Positions 36,631 through 45,571 of a stretch of DNA of 64,000 nucleotides are shown here, in pieces. A model generated the notes under the pieces. It made no database searches, was not told where the DNA came from, and saw only the letters and a program-made list of their open reading frames with translations. The DNA is from Mesorhizobium sp. B4-1-4 (lineage in GTDB: Bacteria > Pseudomonadota > Alphaproteobacteria > Rhizobiales > Rhizobiaceae). Location of the stretch: the NCBI RefSeq assembly GCF_006439395.2, contig NZ_CP083950.1, positions 4,701,001 through 4,765,000 of the forward strand, in the 5' to 3' direction. Position 1 is the stretch's first letter. The number at the start of each line of letters is the position of its first letter. The position numbers were made by a program, and so were the translations under genes.

Positions 36631-37515
36631 ATGAGCGCCGAAAAACCCGACGCACCGCGTGCGGTCATCGTCATTTCCAGCCATGTCGCCCGCGGGTCAG
36701 TCGGAAACCGCGCCGCAGTGTTCGCCCTGGAGACACTGGGCTTTCCGGTCTGGGCCGTTCCCACGATCATCCTGCCCTGGCACCCCGGCCATGGGCGGGC
36801 GACACGCATCGTGCCGCCGCTCGACCAGTTCAAGGCGCTGATGGCCGACCTCGAGCGGGCGCCATGGCTGGGCGAGGTCGGCGCGGTGCTGTCGGGATAT
36901 CTCGGTGAGGCCGGTCAAGCCGAAGCCGTCGCGTCACTGGTCGCCGCGGTGAAGGCAAGGACACCCGGCGCCGTCTATATCTGCGATCCGGTGATGGGCG
37001 ATTCGGGCGGCCTCTATGTGCCCGAGCCCATCGCCGCCGCCATGCGCGACCGGCTGATGCCGATCGCCGATATCGCCACGCCCAACCGCTACGAGCTGGA
37101 ATGGATGGCCGGCGCGCCGCTGCCCGACCTGAAATCCGTGATCTCGGCCGCGCTCCATGCCGGCCCATCGACGATGCTGGTCACTTCGGCACAGTCGATG
37201 ATGACTGGCGGAACCGGCAATCTGCTGCTCGACGGCAACCAGGCGCTGCTCGCCGAGCATCGCCTCATCGACAAGCCGCCGAACGGCCTTGGCGACCTCA
37301 CGGCGGCCGTCTATCTGGCGCGCATCCTCTCCGGTCAGCCGCCGATCAAGGCGCTGCAGTCGACCACGGCGGCGGTCTACGAGATCCTGGCGCGCACCGC
37401 CAAGCGCGGCGGCGACGAATTGCAGCTCGAAACCGATTCGCAGAGCCTGTCGCACCCGATGGCGATGGTGCAGCTTCGCCACCTCACGCATCCCGGGCGG
37501 GACCGCCGGGCTTGA
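36631..37515 (+). CDS. pdxY: Pyridoxal kinase-like protein
   Basis: 294 residues, ribokinase-like PfkB family. VIVISSHVARGSVGNRAAVF is the pyridoxal/pyridoxine kinase N-terminal motif; CDPVMGDSGGLYV and IATPNRYELEWMAG are strong PdxY/PdxK signatures; the anion hole motif usually DGTGD reads NGLGDLTAA. So the catalytic Asp sequence G-D is kept with Leu for Thr. Phosphorylates vitamin B6 vitamers with ATP. Its stop overlaps the next start (TTGA). Confidence 0.88.
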   Translation: MSAEKPDAPRAVIVISSHVARGSVGNRAAVFALETLGFPVWAVPTIILPWHPGHGRATRIVPPLDQFKALMADLERAPWLGEVGAVLSGYLGEAGQAEAVASLVAAVKARTPGAVYICDPVMGDSGGLYVPEPIAAAMRDRLMPIADIATPNRYELEWMAGAPLPDLKSVISAALHAGPSTMLVTSAQSMMTGGTGNLLLDGNQALLAEHRLIDKPPNGLGDLTAAVYLARILSGQPPIKALQSTTAAVYEILARTAKRGGDELQLETDSQSLSHPMAMVQLRHLTHPGRDRRA

Positions 37516-38282
37516 CCACGGCCACCGTCGTGCTTGTCGGCGCCGACGGCTGCAAGGCCGGCTGGATCGCGGTGCGGCGCGATCCGGATGCGGCGCCTTC
37601 GGTGAAGGTCTTTGCCAGCTTCGCGGCGCTGCTTGCGGCAGTTCCCGACGACGCTATTGTCGCCGTCGACATGCCGATCGGCCTGCCCGAGTTTTCGAGC
37701 AAGGGCGGGCGCGGACCGGAGGCTCAGGTCAGGCCGTTGCTGGGGGCACGCCAGTCCAGCGTGTTTTCGATCCCGTCCCGCGCCGCGCTTTATGCAGACA
37801 CCGCCGACTTCACCACGATCGATGCCTGGTACGCCGCGCATATCAGGGCAAGCGAGGTCGCCAAGGCTACCTCTGATCCCCCGCGCGGCGTTTCGATCCA
37901 GGCCTTTGGCATTTTTTCGAAGATCCGCGAGATCGACAGCTTGCTGATCGCGCGGCCCGATCTACGCGGCCGTGTCTTCGAATCGCATCCGGAAGTGGCG
38001 TTCTGCCGGTTGAATGGCGATCAGGCCATGAGTTTGCCGAAGAAGATCAAGGGCAGCATCAATCCGGCCGGCATGGCGGAACGCAAGGCGCTGCTCTGCC
38101 GCCACGGCTATGACATGGACTTCCTCGGCCAACCGCCGCCGCGCGGAGCGGCCGCCGATGATTTCCTCGATGCGGCGGTGATGATGCTGATCGCCGGCCG
38201 CATCGCCGGCGGCAAGGCCAGGCCGTTTCCGGACCCGCCGCTGGCCGACGGTTTTGGAATACCGGTCGCCATCTGGGCATGA
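37512..38282 (+). CDS. DUF429 family protein
   Basis: 256 residues if read from TTG 37512, which overlaps the stop of the kinase gene in TTGA and suggests coupling; no ATG or GTG is near. DUF429 proteins have an RNase-H-like fold; seen here are VGADGCKAGWIAV (first Asp), VAVDMPIGLPE (second Asp), FESHPEVAFCRLNG (Glu) and AADDFLDAAVMMLIA (Asp), so the acidic set of the nuclease-like fold is intact. Nuclease activity is predicted for the family, not proven. Confidence 0.85.
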   Translation: MTTATVVLVGADGCKAGWIAVRRDPDAAPSVKVFASFAALLAAVPDDAIVAVDMPIGLPEFSSKGGRGPEAQVRPLLGARQSSVFSIPSRAALYADTADFTTIDAWYAAHIRASEVAKATSDPPRGVSIQAFGIFSKIREIDSLLIARPDLRGRVFESHPEVAFCRLNGDQAMSLPKKIKGSINPAGMAERKALLCRHGYDMDFLGQPPPRGAAADDFLDAAVMMLIAGRIAGGKARPFPDPPLADGFGIPVAIWA

Positions 38283-38390
38283 CAGTGTCGGCGGACGTCC
38301 GATTTTGGCGCATGGCATTTATGGCCAGCCCCCGCAATTCTGCATTGCTCGTTATAGGCTTTTGCCGCTAGAGCCTTTCTCGACCGCAAC

Positions 38391-38434
38391 GCATCGGCCT
38401 GAAAACCGAATTCGGGTTTCGGAAAGCACGATGC
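38391..38434. repeat. Short palindromic intergenic unit
   Basis: GCATCG (38391-38396) and CGATGC (38429-38434) flank CCGAATTCGG in a 44-base imperfect palindrome. It lies between the DUF429 and carbonic anhydrase genes. The pattern CGGTTTTC/GAAACCG with an ATTC core is a frequent interspersed palindrome in Mesorhizobium-type genomes; a second relative is at 43390. Confidence 0.7.
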
Positions 38435-38479
38435 GTAAAGCAGAATTTGAGCTGCCGCCTCCAACACGGAAAGCCGCCT

Positions 38480-39124
38480 ATGCCTCATCTTCCCGACCAC
38501 CTTCTCGCCGGTTATCGCAATTTCATGAACGGCCGCTACCTCACAGAGAGCGGCCGCTATCGCGAGCTCGCGCGCGAAGGGCAGGCGCCGGAGACGATGA
38601 TCGTGGCCTGTTGCGATTCGCGCGCGGCGCCCGAGGCGATCTTCGACGCCGGACCCGGCGAACTCTTCGTGCTGCGCAATGTCGGCAACCTGGTGCCGCC
38701 CTACGCGCCGGACGGCGAGTTCCATTCGACCTCGGCCGCGCTCGAATTCGCGGTGCAGAGCCTCAAGGTCAAGAACATCGTCGTCATGGGCCATGGCCGC
38801 TGCGGCGGCATCCGTGCCGCGCTCGACACCACGTCCGCGCCGCTGTCTCCCGGCGATTTCATCGGCAAGTGGATGAGCCTGATCGCGCCGGCCGCGGAGA
38901 CCGTCGCCTCCAGCACATTGATGACGGCGACGGAGCGCCAGACGGCGCTGGAGCGCATCTCGATCCGCTATTCCATCGCCAATCTCAGGACCTTCCCTTG
39001 CGTCTCGATCCTGGAGGGCAAGGGGCGACTGTCATTGCACGGGGCCTGGTTTGACATTTCGACCGGCGAGCTCTGGGCGATGAACAAGGAGACCGGCGAT
39101 TTCGAGCGGCCGGTGCTGGAATGA
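38480..39124 (+). CDS. Beta-class carbonic anhydrase
   Basis: 214 residues. Zinc site CCDSRAAPE (Cys and Asp-Arg dyad) and HGRCGG (His and Cys). ATG 38480 follows GGAAAG; MPHLPDHLLAGYRNF is the family start. Interconverts CO2 and bicarbonate in the cytoplasm, supplying carboxylases. Stop overlaps the next gene's start in ATGA. Confidence 0.94.
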   Translation: MPHLPDHLLAGYRNFMNGRYLTESGRYRELAREGQAPETMIVACCDSRAAPEAIFDAGPGELFVLRNVGNLVPPYAPDGEFHSTSAALEFAVQSLKVKNIVVMGHGRCGGIRAALDTTSAPLSPGDFIGKWMSLIAPAAETVASSTLMTATERQTALERISIRYSIANLRTFPCVSILEGKGRLSLHGAWFDISTGELWAMNKETGDFERPVLE

Positions 39125-39555
39125 ACGGGACGGCGCGCCAGCTGTCGAACGTCCGGTCGGTCAGTCTCACGGCGGCCGCACTGCTGGCTGCGATTTCGGC
39201 AGCACGCGCTGACGACGGCGCCATCATCAACCGTTGGTATTCGGCGCTGCTGGTCGCTGACCGCACCGAACTTTCCGAGCTGCTCGCCGACGACGTCCGC
39301 ATCAAACTCGACGACCTCGGCGTCGTCCAGAGCAAACAGGAATTCATCGTCTCGATCGACGAATGGAAGAGCGCGATTGCCGGCGCTGCGATCCGTCACC
39401 GGATCGAGAAGAGCGAGGGCGGCGTCACCACGGTGATCGCCTGCTACGACTTCCCCGACAACGACATGCTGATGCAGGAAACCTTCGCGGTGACCGACAA
39501 CCGCATCACCGCCAGCTCGCAGGCGGCAATCGCCGAAAACTGCGACGGCTACTGA
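39121..39555 (+). CDS. Secreted SnoaL/NTF2-like protein
   Basis: 144 residues. Hydrophobic signal region SVSLTAAALLAAISAARADD, likely cleaved after AARA, then an NTF2/SnoaL-like cone: AIINRWYSALLVADRTELSE, LLADDVRIKL, VTTVIACYDF. So periplasmic. It overlaps the carbonic anhydrase gene by 4 bases (ATGA), so the two are translated together. Ligand or function unknown. Confidence 0.78.
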   Translation: MNGTARQLSNVRSVSLTAAALLAAISAARADDGAIINRWYSALLVADRTELSELLADDVRIKLDDLGVVQSKQEFIVSIDEWKSAIAGAAIRHRIEKSEGGVTTVIACYDFPDNDMLMQETFAVTDNRITASSQAAIAENCDGY

Positions 39556-39644
39556 GGCGGATCGGCCAACTGTCATATTGCGGGCTCGCGGGCAGCGCCC
39601 TACATCGGTGACACCCTCCCTTTGACGCCAGCGAAAGACCCTCC

Positions 39645-41699
39645 ATGTCCTCCACGAAAGCCGTCGACCTCGCCGCCCATCCGCTGACCGCGTGGCAGGG
39701 GCCGCTCGGCCTGCCTGATTTCACCCATATCGGCGACGGCGACTTTTCCCCGGTCTTCGACGCGGCGCTGCAGGCGCATGAGGCGGAGATCGACGCGATC
39801 GCCTCCAATAAGGATGCACCGACGATCGAGAACACGCTTCAGGCGCTGGAACTCGGCGGCGAGGCGCTCGATCACGTCTCGTCGATCTTCTGGTGCCGCG
39901 CAGGCGCCTACACCAATGAGGACATCCAGGCGCTGGAGCGTGACATTTCGCCGAAGATGTCGAGGCATTTCTCGGCAATCTCGATGAACGAAAGGCTGTT
40001 TGCCCGCATCGACGATCTCTACCACCGCCGCGAGAGCCTGGGGCTCGATGCCGAGACGCTGCGCGTGCTGGAAAAGACCTGGAAAGGCTTCGTCCGTTCA
40101 GGCGCCAAGCTCGATGCCGAGGGCAAGAAACGGCTGGCCAAAATCAATGAAGAGCTGTCGTCGCTCGGCACGACTTTCGGCCAGAATGTGCTGGCCGACG
40201 AGCGCGACTGGGCGCTGTTCCTGGACGAGGCAGACCTTGCCGGCCTGCCGGACTTTTTGAAGAGCGCCATGGCCGAGGCCGCCGAAATGCGCGGCCAGAA
40301 GGGCCGTTACGCCGTCACCCTGTCGCGCTCTATCTACGAGCCGTTCACGACCTTCTCGGAACGCCGCGACCTGCGCGAAATAGCCTTCCGCGCCTTCACC
40401 ATGCGCGGCCAGAATGGCGGCGTCACCGACAACACGTCCGTGGTGCGCGACATGCTGAAGCTGCGCGCCGAAAAGGCGAAATTGCTCGGCTATGCCTCCT
40501 TCGCCGCCCTGAAGCTCGACGACACGATGGCCAAGACGCCGGAGGCGGTGCATGCGCTGCTCGATCCGGTTTGGGAAAAGGCGCTGCAGAAGGCCGCCAC
40601 CGACCAGAAGGAACTGGAGCGGCTGGCCGCCGAGGCCGGCAGCAACGAAAAATTCGCCGCCTGGGACTGGCGTTTCTACCAGGAGAAGCTGCGCGCCGAG
40701 AAATTCGCTTTCGATGAGGCGGAACTGAAACCCTATCTGCAGCTCGACCGGGTCATCGACGCCTGCTTCGACGTGGCGACACGGTTGTTCGGCATCAGCT
40801 TCGAAGAGAAAAAGGGCATTGCCGCCTGGCATCCGGACGCGCGCGTGTTCGTGGTGAAAAATGCCGATGGCAGCGAGCGCGGCCTGTTCCTGGCCGATTA
40901 TTTCGCGCGGCCCTCGAAGCGTTCCGGCGCCTGGATGAGCGCGCTGAAGTCCGGCTACAAGCTTGGCCACGGTTCGAAGCCGGTGATCTACAACATCATG
41001 AACTTCGCCAAGCCGTCCGTGGGCGAGCCCGCATTGCTGTCGATCGACGAGGCGAAAACGCTGTTCCACGAATTCGGCCACGCGCTGCACGGCATGCTGA
41101 CCGATGTCACCTGGCCTTCGGTCTCCGGTACCTCGGTCAGCCGCGATTTCGTCGAACTGCCCTCGCAGCTCTACGAGCACTGGCTGACGGTGCCGGCGGT
41201 GCTGGAGAAGCATGCGCTGCATGAGAAGACCGGTAAGCCGATGCCGAAGGCACTGCTCGACAAGATGCTGGCCGCGCGCACTTTTGGCGCCGGCTTCGCC
41301 ACGGTCGAATTCACCGCCTCGGCGCTGATGGACATGGCGTATCACGCCAGGCCGGACGCGCCTGAAGCACCGCTTCGATACGAGGCCGAAACGCTGGAAA
41401 AACTGGACATGCCCGACACGATCGCGATGCGTCACCGCACCCCGCATTTCGGCCATGTCTTTTCAGGCGACGGCTACTCGGCCGGCTACTATTCTTATAT
41501 GTGGTCCGAAGTGCTCGACGCCGACGCCTTCGCCGCCTTCGAGGAAACCGGCGATCCCTTCAATCCCGCTCTGGCCGAGCGGCTGCGGAAGAACGTCTAC
41601 GCCGCCGGCGGCTCGAAGGATCCGGAAGAGCTCTACACCGCGTTTCGTGGCAAGATGCCTTCGCCCGATGCGATGATGATCAAGCGGGGGCTCGTATAG
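39645..41699 (+). CDS. M3-family zinc metallopeptidase (oligopeptidase A/Dcp-like)
   Basis: 684 residues. The zinc site is TLFHEFGHALHGML (HExxH) with the third ligand Glu further on in FVELPSQLYEHW. The helical N-terminal cap and the C-terminal THFGHVFSGDGYSAGYYSY-like run are complete (HFGHVFSGDGYSAGYYSYMW seen). Cleaves short peptides in the cytoplasm; no signal peptide. Assignment between Dcp and OpdA/PrlC is open. Confidence 0.93.
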   Translation: MSSTKAVDLAAHPLTAWQGPLGLPDFTHIGDGDFSPVFDAALQAHEAEIDAIASNKDAPTIENTLQALELGGEALDHVSSIFWCRAGAYTNEDIQALERDISPKMSRHFSAISMNERLFARIDDLYHRRESLGLDAETLRVLEKTWKGFVRSGAKLDAEGKKRLAKINEELSSLGTTFGQNVLADERDWALFLDEADLAGLPDFLKSAMAEAAEMRGQKGRYAVTLSRSIYEPFTTFSERRDLREIAFRAFTMRGQNGGVTDNTSVVRDMLKLRAEKAKLLGYASFAALKLDDTMAKTPEAVHALLDPVWEKALQKAATDQKELERLAAEAGSNEKFAAWDWRFYQEKLRAEKFAFDEAELKPYLQLDRVIDACFDVATRLFGISFEEKKGIAAWHPDARVFVVKNADGSERGLFLADYFARPSKRSGAWMSALKSGYKLGHGSKPVIYNIMNFAKPSVGEPALLSIDEAKTLFHEFGHALHGMLTDVTWPSVSGTSVSRDFVELPSQLYEHWLTVPAVLEKHALHEKTGKPMPKALLDKMLAARTFGAGFATVEFTASALMDMAYHARPDAPEAPLRYEAETLEKLDMPDTIAMRHRTPHFGHVFSGDGYSAGYYSYMWSEVLDADAFAAFEETGDPFNPALAERLRKNVYAAGGSKDPEELYTAFRGKMPSPDAMMIKRGLV

Positions 41700-41706
41700 C
41701 GCTGGT

Positions 41707-41864
41707 AATCTCCTCCCTCGTGGGGGAGATGGCCGCGAAGCGGCCAGAGGGGGTCGTTGCGCGTGGAGCGCTGGCCTTTCCTTTTGCCGTTGCATGGCGT
41801 CGTGGCAGTTCGGGCAACCCCCTCTGTCGCCTTCGGCGACATCTCCCCCTCAAGGGGGGAGATC
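41707..41864. repeat. RIME-like palindromic repeat (family C arms)
   Basis: Left arm AATCTCCTCCCTCGTGGGGG, GATGGCCGCGAAGCGGCCAG, AGGGGG; right arm CCCCCTCTGTCGCCTTCGGC, GACATCTCCCCCTCAAGGGG. Between the convergent M3 peptidase and M81 genes; the inner hairpins differ between arms, as in the copy at 30055. Confidence 0.88.
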
Positions 41865-41871
41865 ATCAGCG

Positions 41872-43353
41872 TCACCTCCCCGCGCCCCAAGGATCCGCCA
41901 CCCTTGGCCACACCGGCCGCTTCAGCTTCTTGTAATCCGTCACCGCCGGATTGCTCGGATAGGAACTCGGCGCCGTGACATAGATGATCTCGGCGGCGAT
42001 CGGCGCGAAGCCGGCGTAGAAATGGTTGGTCGACTTGATCAGGAGCATGTCCTTGCTCAGTGGATCGACGCCGATGTTGGAAAAAATGTCCGGCTCGAAG
42101 GTCTGCGTGCGGTTGGTGTTCAGGATGACGTCGACCTCGGTGCCTTCAATGCGCACCACCGCTGCCGGCCCCAACGTCACCCGGCTCGGCCCGAAACTCT
42201 GCCAGCCCTCCGGAACCGCCTTCAGCACCTTGACGCGCGCGTCGATCGGCTCGCCCCCCTGAGGTCCAGCCTTGCCGCCGAAGCGCAGGTCGATGACCGC
42301 GCCCTCGCCCGCCGCCAGGCAGAAGGTCACGGCGATCGGGTCCCAGATCGTCGCCACACCGACCTTGTCCAGGCCGCGCACCAGCATCTGGCGCAGCACG
42401 AATGTGCCGTCGCCGGGAACGCCGCCGCCGGGATTGTCCCAGATGTCGGCGATGACCACGGGCTTGCCGGGATTTTCGGCGCGAACGGCCAGCGCCCGAT
42501 CGAGACCGTCGGCGGTGGAGAGCATCGTCATCGCCGTCTTTTCGCGCATCGCGTAGAGCTCGCGCCCCAGCCGCTCCGCCAGCGCATCGCCCCTGGCTTT
42601 GTCATTGTCGGTGATGACAAGAATGCGCGTGCCCATTTCCGGCACGTCGGCGGCCATGAAGCCATGGACGACCGACACCGACAGCACGCCGTCCTTGCCG
42701 TGCAGCGCCTTGATGCGATCGACGAAGGACCGCATCGGCTCGCGGCTGGTCGGCAGCACCTGGATCATGCGGCAGTCGAAGGTCGAGATGACGGGCTTGA
42801 TCTCGCCGCGCGCGGCGGCAAGGCCGAGCTCGACGACATGCTCGCCGCGCTCGTAGAAGTCGGTGTGCGGGAATTCGAGAAAATAGGCCATGATGTCGGA
42901 CGCCGCCACGCGCTTCGGCGTCAGATGGCTGTGCGGATCGAACTCGGAGGCGATCACCACGTCAGGTCCCACGATCGCCCGCACGCGCTCGAGCAGGTCG
43001 CCCTCGCAGTCGTCATAGCCTTGCGCCACCATGGCGCCATGCAGGCCGAGAATGACCGCATCGACCGGCAGCGCCGCCTCGAGCTGCCCCAGGATCTCGT
43101 CGCGCAATGCCTCATAGGTCTGGCGCTGCACCAGCCCGCCGGGCTCCGCCCAGGTGGCGGTGCCTTCGACCACTGTCAGGCCTTCGGCGGCCGCGCGCCG
43201 GCGCAAGGCGATGATCGGCGAGGAGCACAGCGTCGGCGTCTCCGGATGCTTGCCCGGTCCGGCGTAGAACGCCATTTCGAACGAGGCCCGGTCGGTCGGC
43301 ACCGGCGAGAAGGTGTTGGTTTCCGTCGCCAGCGAGGCGGTGAAGATGCGCAT
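41872..43353 (-). CDS. M81-family (MlrC-like) metallopeptidase
   Basis: 493 residues. Starts MRIFTASLATETNTFSPVPT and has GLHGAMVAQGYDDCEGDLL, ASEFDPHSHLTPKRV, FLEFPHTDFYERG and ADIWDNPGGGVPGDGTF, the MlrC/DUF1485 pattern with His and Asp that should bind zinc. GGAGAG precedes ATG 43353. MlrC acts on linearised microcystin in sphingomonads, but rhizobial paralogues sit with ABC importers and probably act on other peptide- or amide-type substrates. Last gene of the leftward ABC cluster. Confidence 0.9.
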   Translation of the reverse strand: MRIFTASLATETNTFSPVPTDRASFEMAFYAGPGKHPETPTLCSSPIIALRRRAAAEGLTVVEGTATWAEPGGLVQRQTYEALRDEILGQLEAALPVDAVILGLHGAMVAQGYDDCEGDLLERVRAIVGPDVVIASEFDPHSHLTPKRVAASDIMAYFLEFPHTDFYERGEHVVELGLAAARGEIKPVISTFDCRMIQVLPTSREPMRSFVDRIKALHGKDGVLSVSVVHGFMAADVPEMGTRILVITDNDKARGDALAERLGRELYAMREKTAMTMLSTADGLDRALAVRAENPGKPVVIADIWDNPGGGVPGDGTFVLRQMLVRGLDKVGVATIWDPIAVTFCLAAGEGAVIDLRFGGKAGPQGGEPIDARVKVLKAVPEGWQSFGPSRVTLGPAAVVRIEGTEVDVILNTNRTQTFEPDIFSNIGVDPLSKDMLLIKSTNHFYAGFAPIAAEIIYVTAPSSYPSNPAVTDYKKLKRPVWPRVADPWGAGR

Positions 43354-43389
43354 TGAAACTCTCCGTGGACAGCTACGGCTATTATCTCC

Positions 43390-43435
43390 AGCAATTCCGG
43401 ATGGAAAACCGCTGAGCACTTTTCCTGGAATTGCT
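43390..43435. repeat. Short palindromic intergenic unit overlapping a stop codon
   Basis: AGCAATTCC (43390-43398) and GGAATTGCT (43427-43435) form perfect arms, with GGAAAA and TTTTCC inside. It sits between the M81 and permease genes and touches the permease stop codon. Related in style to 38391. It may be an mRNA processing or stabilising hairpin within the operon. Confidence 0.75.
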
Positions 43436-44273
43436 ATTTTACGGCCCCGAGCGCCAGGCCCCGCACGAGGTAGCGCTGCAGCCAGATGAACAGGATCGCC
43501 ACTGGCAGCGTCGCCAGCAGCGTGGCGGCCATGACGTGGTGCCACTCGATCGTGTAGCGGCCGGCGACCAGCGAGAACACCTGGATCGGCAGCGTGTAGC
43601 TCTCCTGGCTGCGCAGCATGGTCAGCGCCACGACGAACTCGTTCCAGGCATTGATGAAGGTGAAGATCGCGGTCACCGCGATGGCCGGCAGGCAGAGCGG
43701 CAGGAACACCTTGCGCAGGGTGAGCCAGCGGCCGGCGCCCTCCATCCAGGCGGCCTCCTCGAGATCGCGCGGAATGGTGTCGAAATAACTCTGCAGCATC
43801 CAGACGGTGAAAGCGACATTGAAGGCCATGTAGATGAAGCCGAGCGCGGTCGTCGATTCGACCAGCCCCCAGGCCGCCATAAGCCGGAACAGGCCAAGCA
43901 CCAGCACGATCGGCGAGATCATCTGCGAGATCAAAAGGAACTGGCGGAAGACACCGTAGCCGGCAAAGCGAAAGCGCGACATGGCATAGGCGGCCGGAAC
44001 GGAGATGAGGATGGCACCGATCGTGGCGATAACAGACACATAGAGCGAATTGGCCAGCGCCTGGCCGAAACCGGTCGCCACCCACATGTCGGAGAAGTTG
44101 GACCAGCGGAACTCGCTCGGCCACCATGTCGGCGATAGCACCTCGGTCCGCGGCTTGACCGCGGTCAGGAACATCACCGCGAAGGGAAAGAGCGTCACCA
44201 CGATCAGCGGCGCCAGCAGCAGCCAGGCGATGATCGTGCGCTTCAATTTGCCCGTCATGAACCCATTTGTCAT
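43434..44273 (-). CDS. Carbohydrate ABC transporter permease (MalG-like)
   Basis: 279 residues, about six membrane spans. The EAA loop reads EEAAWMEGAGRWLTLRKVFL, then PLCLPAIAV, which contacts the ATPase. Typical CUT1 MalG-like inner-membrane permease. Its start overlaps the stop of the preceding permease (ATGA at 44270-44273), so both are translated coupled. Part of the sugar-like importer with the binding protein at 45572 and the ATPase at 47764. Confidence 0.92.
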   Translation of the reverse strand: MTNGFMTGKLKRTIIAWLLLAPLIVVTLFPFAVMFLTAVKPRTEVLSPTWWPSEFRWSNFSDMWVATGFGQALANSLYVSVIATIGAILISVPAAYAMSRFRFAGYGVFRQFLLISQMISPIVLVLGLFRLMAAWGLVESTTALGFIYMAFNVAFTVWMLQSYFDTIPRDLEEAAWMEGAGRWLTLRKVFLPLCLPAIAVTAIFTFINAWNEFVVALTMLRSQESYTLPIQVFSLVAGRYTIEWHHVMAATLLATLPVAILFIWLQRYLVRGLALGAVK

Positions 44274-45139
44274 GCGCGTTGCTCCCGCATCGCCAGCCGC
44301 ACATAGATCATGGTGAAGATCAGCAATATGGCGAACATCACCAGCGACACCGCCGAGGCCTCACCCAGTTTGCCGATGCGGAAGGCGAGCTTGTAGAGGT
44401 GGGTGACCAGGATATCGGTCGAATTGGCCGGCCCGCCCTGCGTCATCACCCAGATGATCGGGAAGGAATTGAAGACGTAGATCGTGTTGAGCACGATGGC
44501 GATGTTGATGAACGGCTTCAGGAGCGGAAAGGTGATCTCGCGGAACTGCTGCATTGGCGTTGCTCCTTCGAGCGCCGCCGCCTCATAGAGATCGTCCGGG
44601 ATCGACGACAGGCCGCCAAGGAAAATCGTCGTGGTGAATGGCACCGTCACCAGTATGCCGATCAGCACTTGCATCGGAAACGCCGTCTCGGCGCTCGCAA
44701 GCCACTGGACGTTGTGGTCGATCAGGCCGAGCCCGATCAGCGCCGAATTGAGCATGCCGCTTTCGCCGCTCAATGCCCAGCGCCAGACCACAGCCGTCAT
44801 GGTCAGCGACACCGCCCAGGGCAGCATGATGATGACGCGGGCCAGCCCGCGGCCATGGAAATCGGTGTTGAGGATCATCGCCACCGGGATGGACAGCAGC
44901 AGCGCACCGCCGACCACCAGCACGGTCCACAGCCCGGTGCGCCACAACGCGGCGACGAAGTCGGGATCGGCAAACAGCGCCGAGAAATTGGCGAGGCCGC
45001 TGAACTCGCGCAGTTGCCCGAAGCGGTTGACGTCATGGGTCGATATCTGGATCAGGTCCCAGACCGGCCAGAAGATGACGACCGCCGCCAGGAACAGGCT
45101 GGGCAAGGTCAGGAGATAGGGCAAGGTACGATTTCGCAT
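44270..45139 (-). CDS. Carbohydrate ABC transporter permease (MalF-like)
   Basis: 289 residues, six spans. EAA loop YEAAALEGATPMQQFREITF, then PLLKP. MRNRTLPYLLTLPSLFLAAV is a typical MalF/UgpA-like N-terminus. Pairs with the MalG-like protein to form the channel. Between this gene and the binding protein gene lies a repeat plus a perfect hairpin, a usual place for expression step-down after the binding protein. Confidence 0.92.
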   Translation of the reverse strand: MRNRTLPYLLTLPSLFLAAVVIFWPVWDLIQISTHDVNRFGQLREFSGLANFSALFADPDFVAALWRTGLWTVLVVGGALLLSIPVAMILNTDFHGRGLARVIIMLPWAVSLTMTAVVWRWALSGESGMLNSALIGLGLIDHNVQWLASAETAFPMQVLIGILVTVPFTTTIFLGGLSSIPDDLYEAAALEGATPMQQFREITFPLLKPFINIAIVLNTIYVFNSFPIIWVMTQGGPANSTDILVTHLYKLAFRIGKLGEASAVSLVMFAILLIFTMIYVRLAMREQRA

Positions 45140-45241
45140 CGGCTGACCTGTACCGCGTTGTGAGGCATCAGCAGTGCTGGCTTGCCAGCTGGACTAATTC
45201 TGATCTGTTCTTCGCTCAGTTTCGAACTCTTTCCCGGCGTC

Positions 45242-45420
45242 GGCGCTGCCCCTCACCTGCCTGCCGGCATCCTCTCCCCGTATAGTGACGGGGAGAGGGG
45301 CGCTCTCGCCGCCGCTTTGACCAATCACCAGCGTCTCAAAGAGGACGACAAGATCGCGGCCAGCCCTTTCTCCCCGTCCCTATACGGGGAGAAATGCCCG
45401 GCAGGGCAATGAGGGGCGGC
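45242..45420. repeat. RIME-like palindromic repeat (family A arms) inside an operon
   Basis: Left arm GGCGCTGCCCCTCACCTGCC, CCGTATAGTGACGGGGAGAG; right arm TTTCTCCCCGTCCCTATACG, GGGAGAAATGCCCGGCAGGG. It sits between codirectional binding-protein and permease genes, so it is transcribed with them. Confidence 0.9.
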
Positions 45421-45498
45421 GCGACATCGGCGATCTATTCCCTGTACGAAGTGGTTGTCCCGTCGGCGTTCGACGCTTTGCGCTTAAGCCCGAAAACT

Positions 45499-45532
45499 GT
45501 GGCGCGCCCCGCCTGAGTTTGGGGCGCGCCAC
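45499..45532 (-). terminator. Perfect 12-bp hairpin after the binding-protein gene
   Basis: GTGGCGCGCCCC (45499-45510) and GGGGCGCGCCAC (45521-45532) with a 10-base loop. There is no T tract, so it is more likely an RNA-stabilising or attenuating hairpin that keeps the binding protein mRNA in excess over the permeases. Confidence 0.75.
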
Positions 45533-45571
45533 GGGCGCAGGGAGATACGCCCTATTTCTTGAGCACGGCCC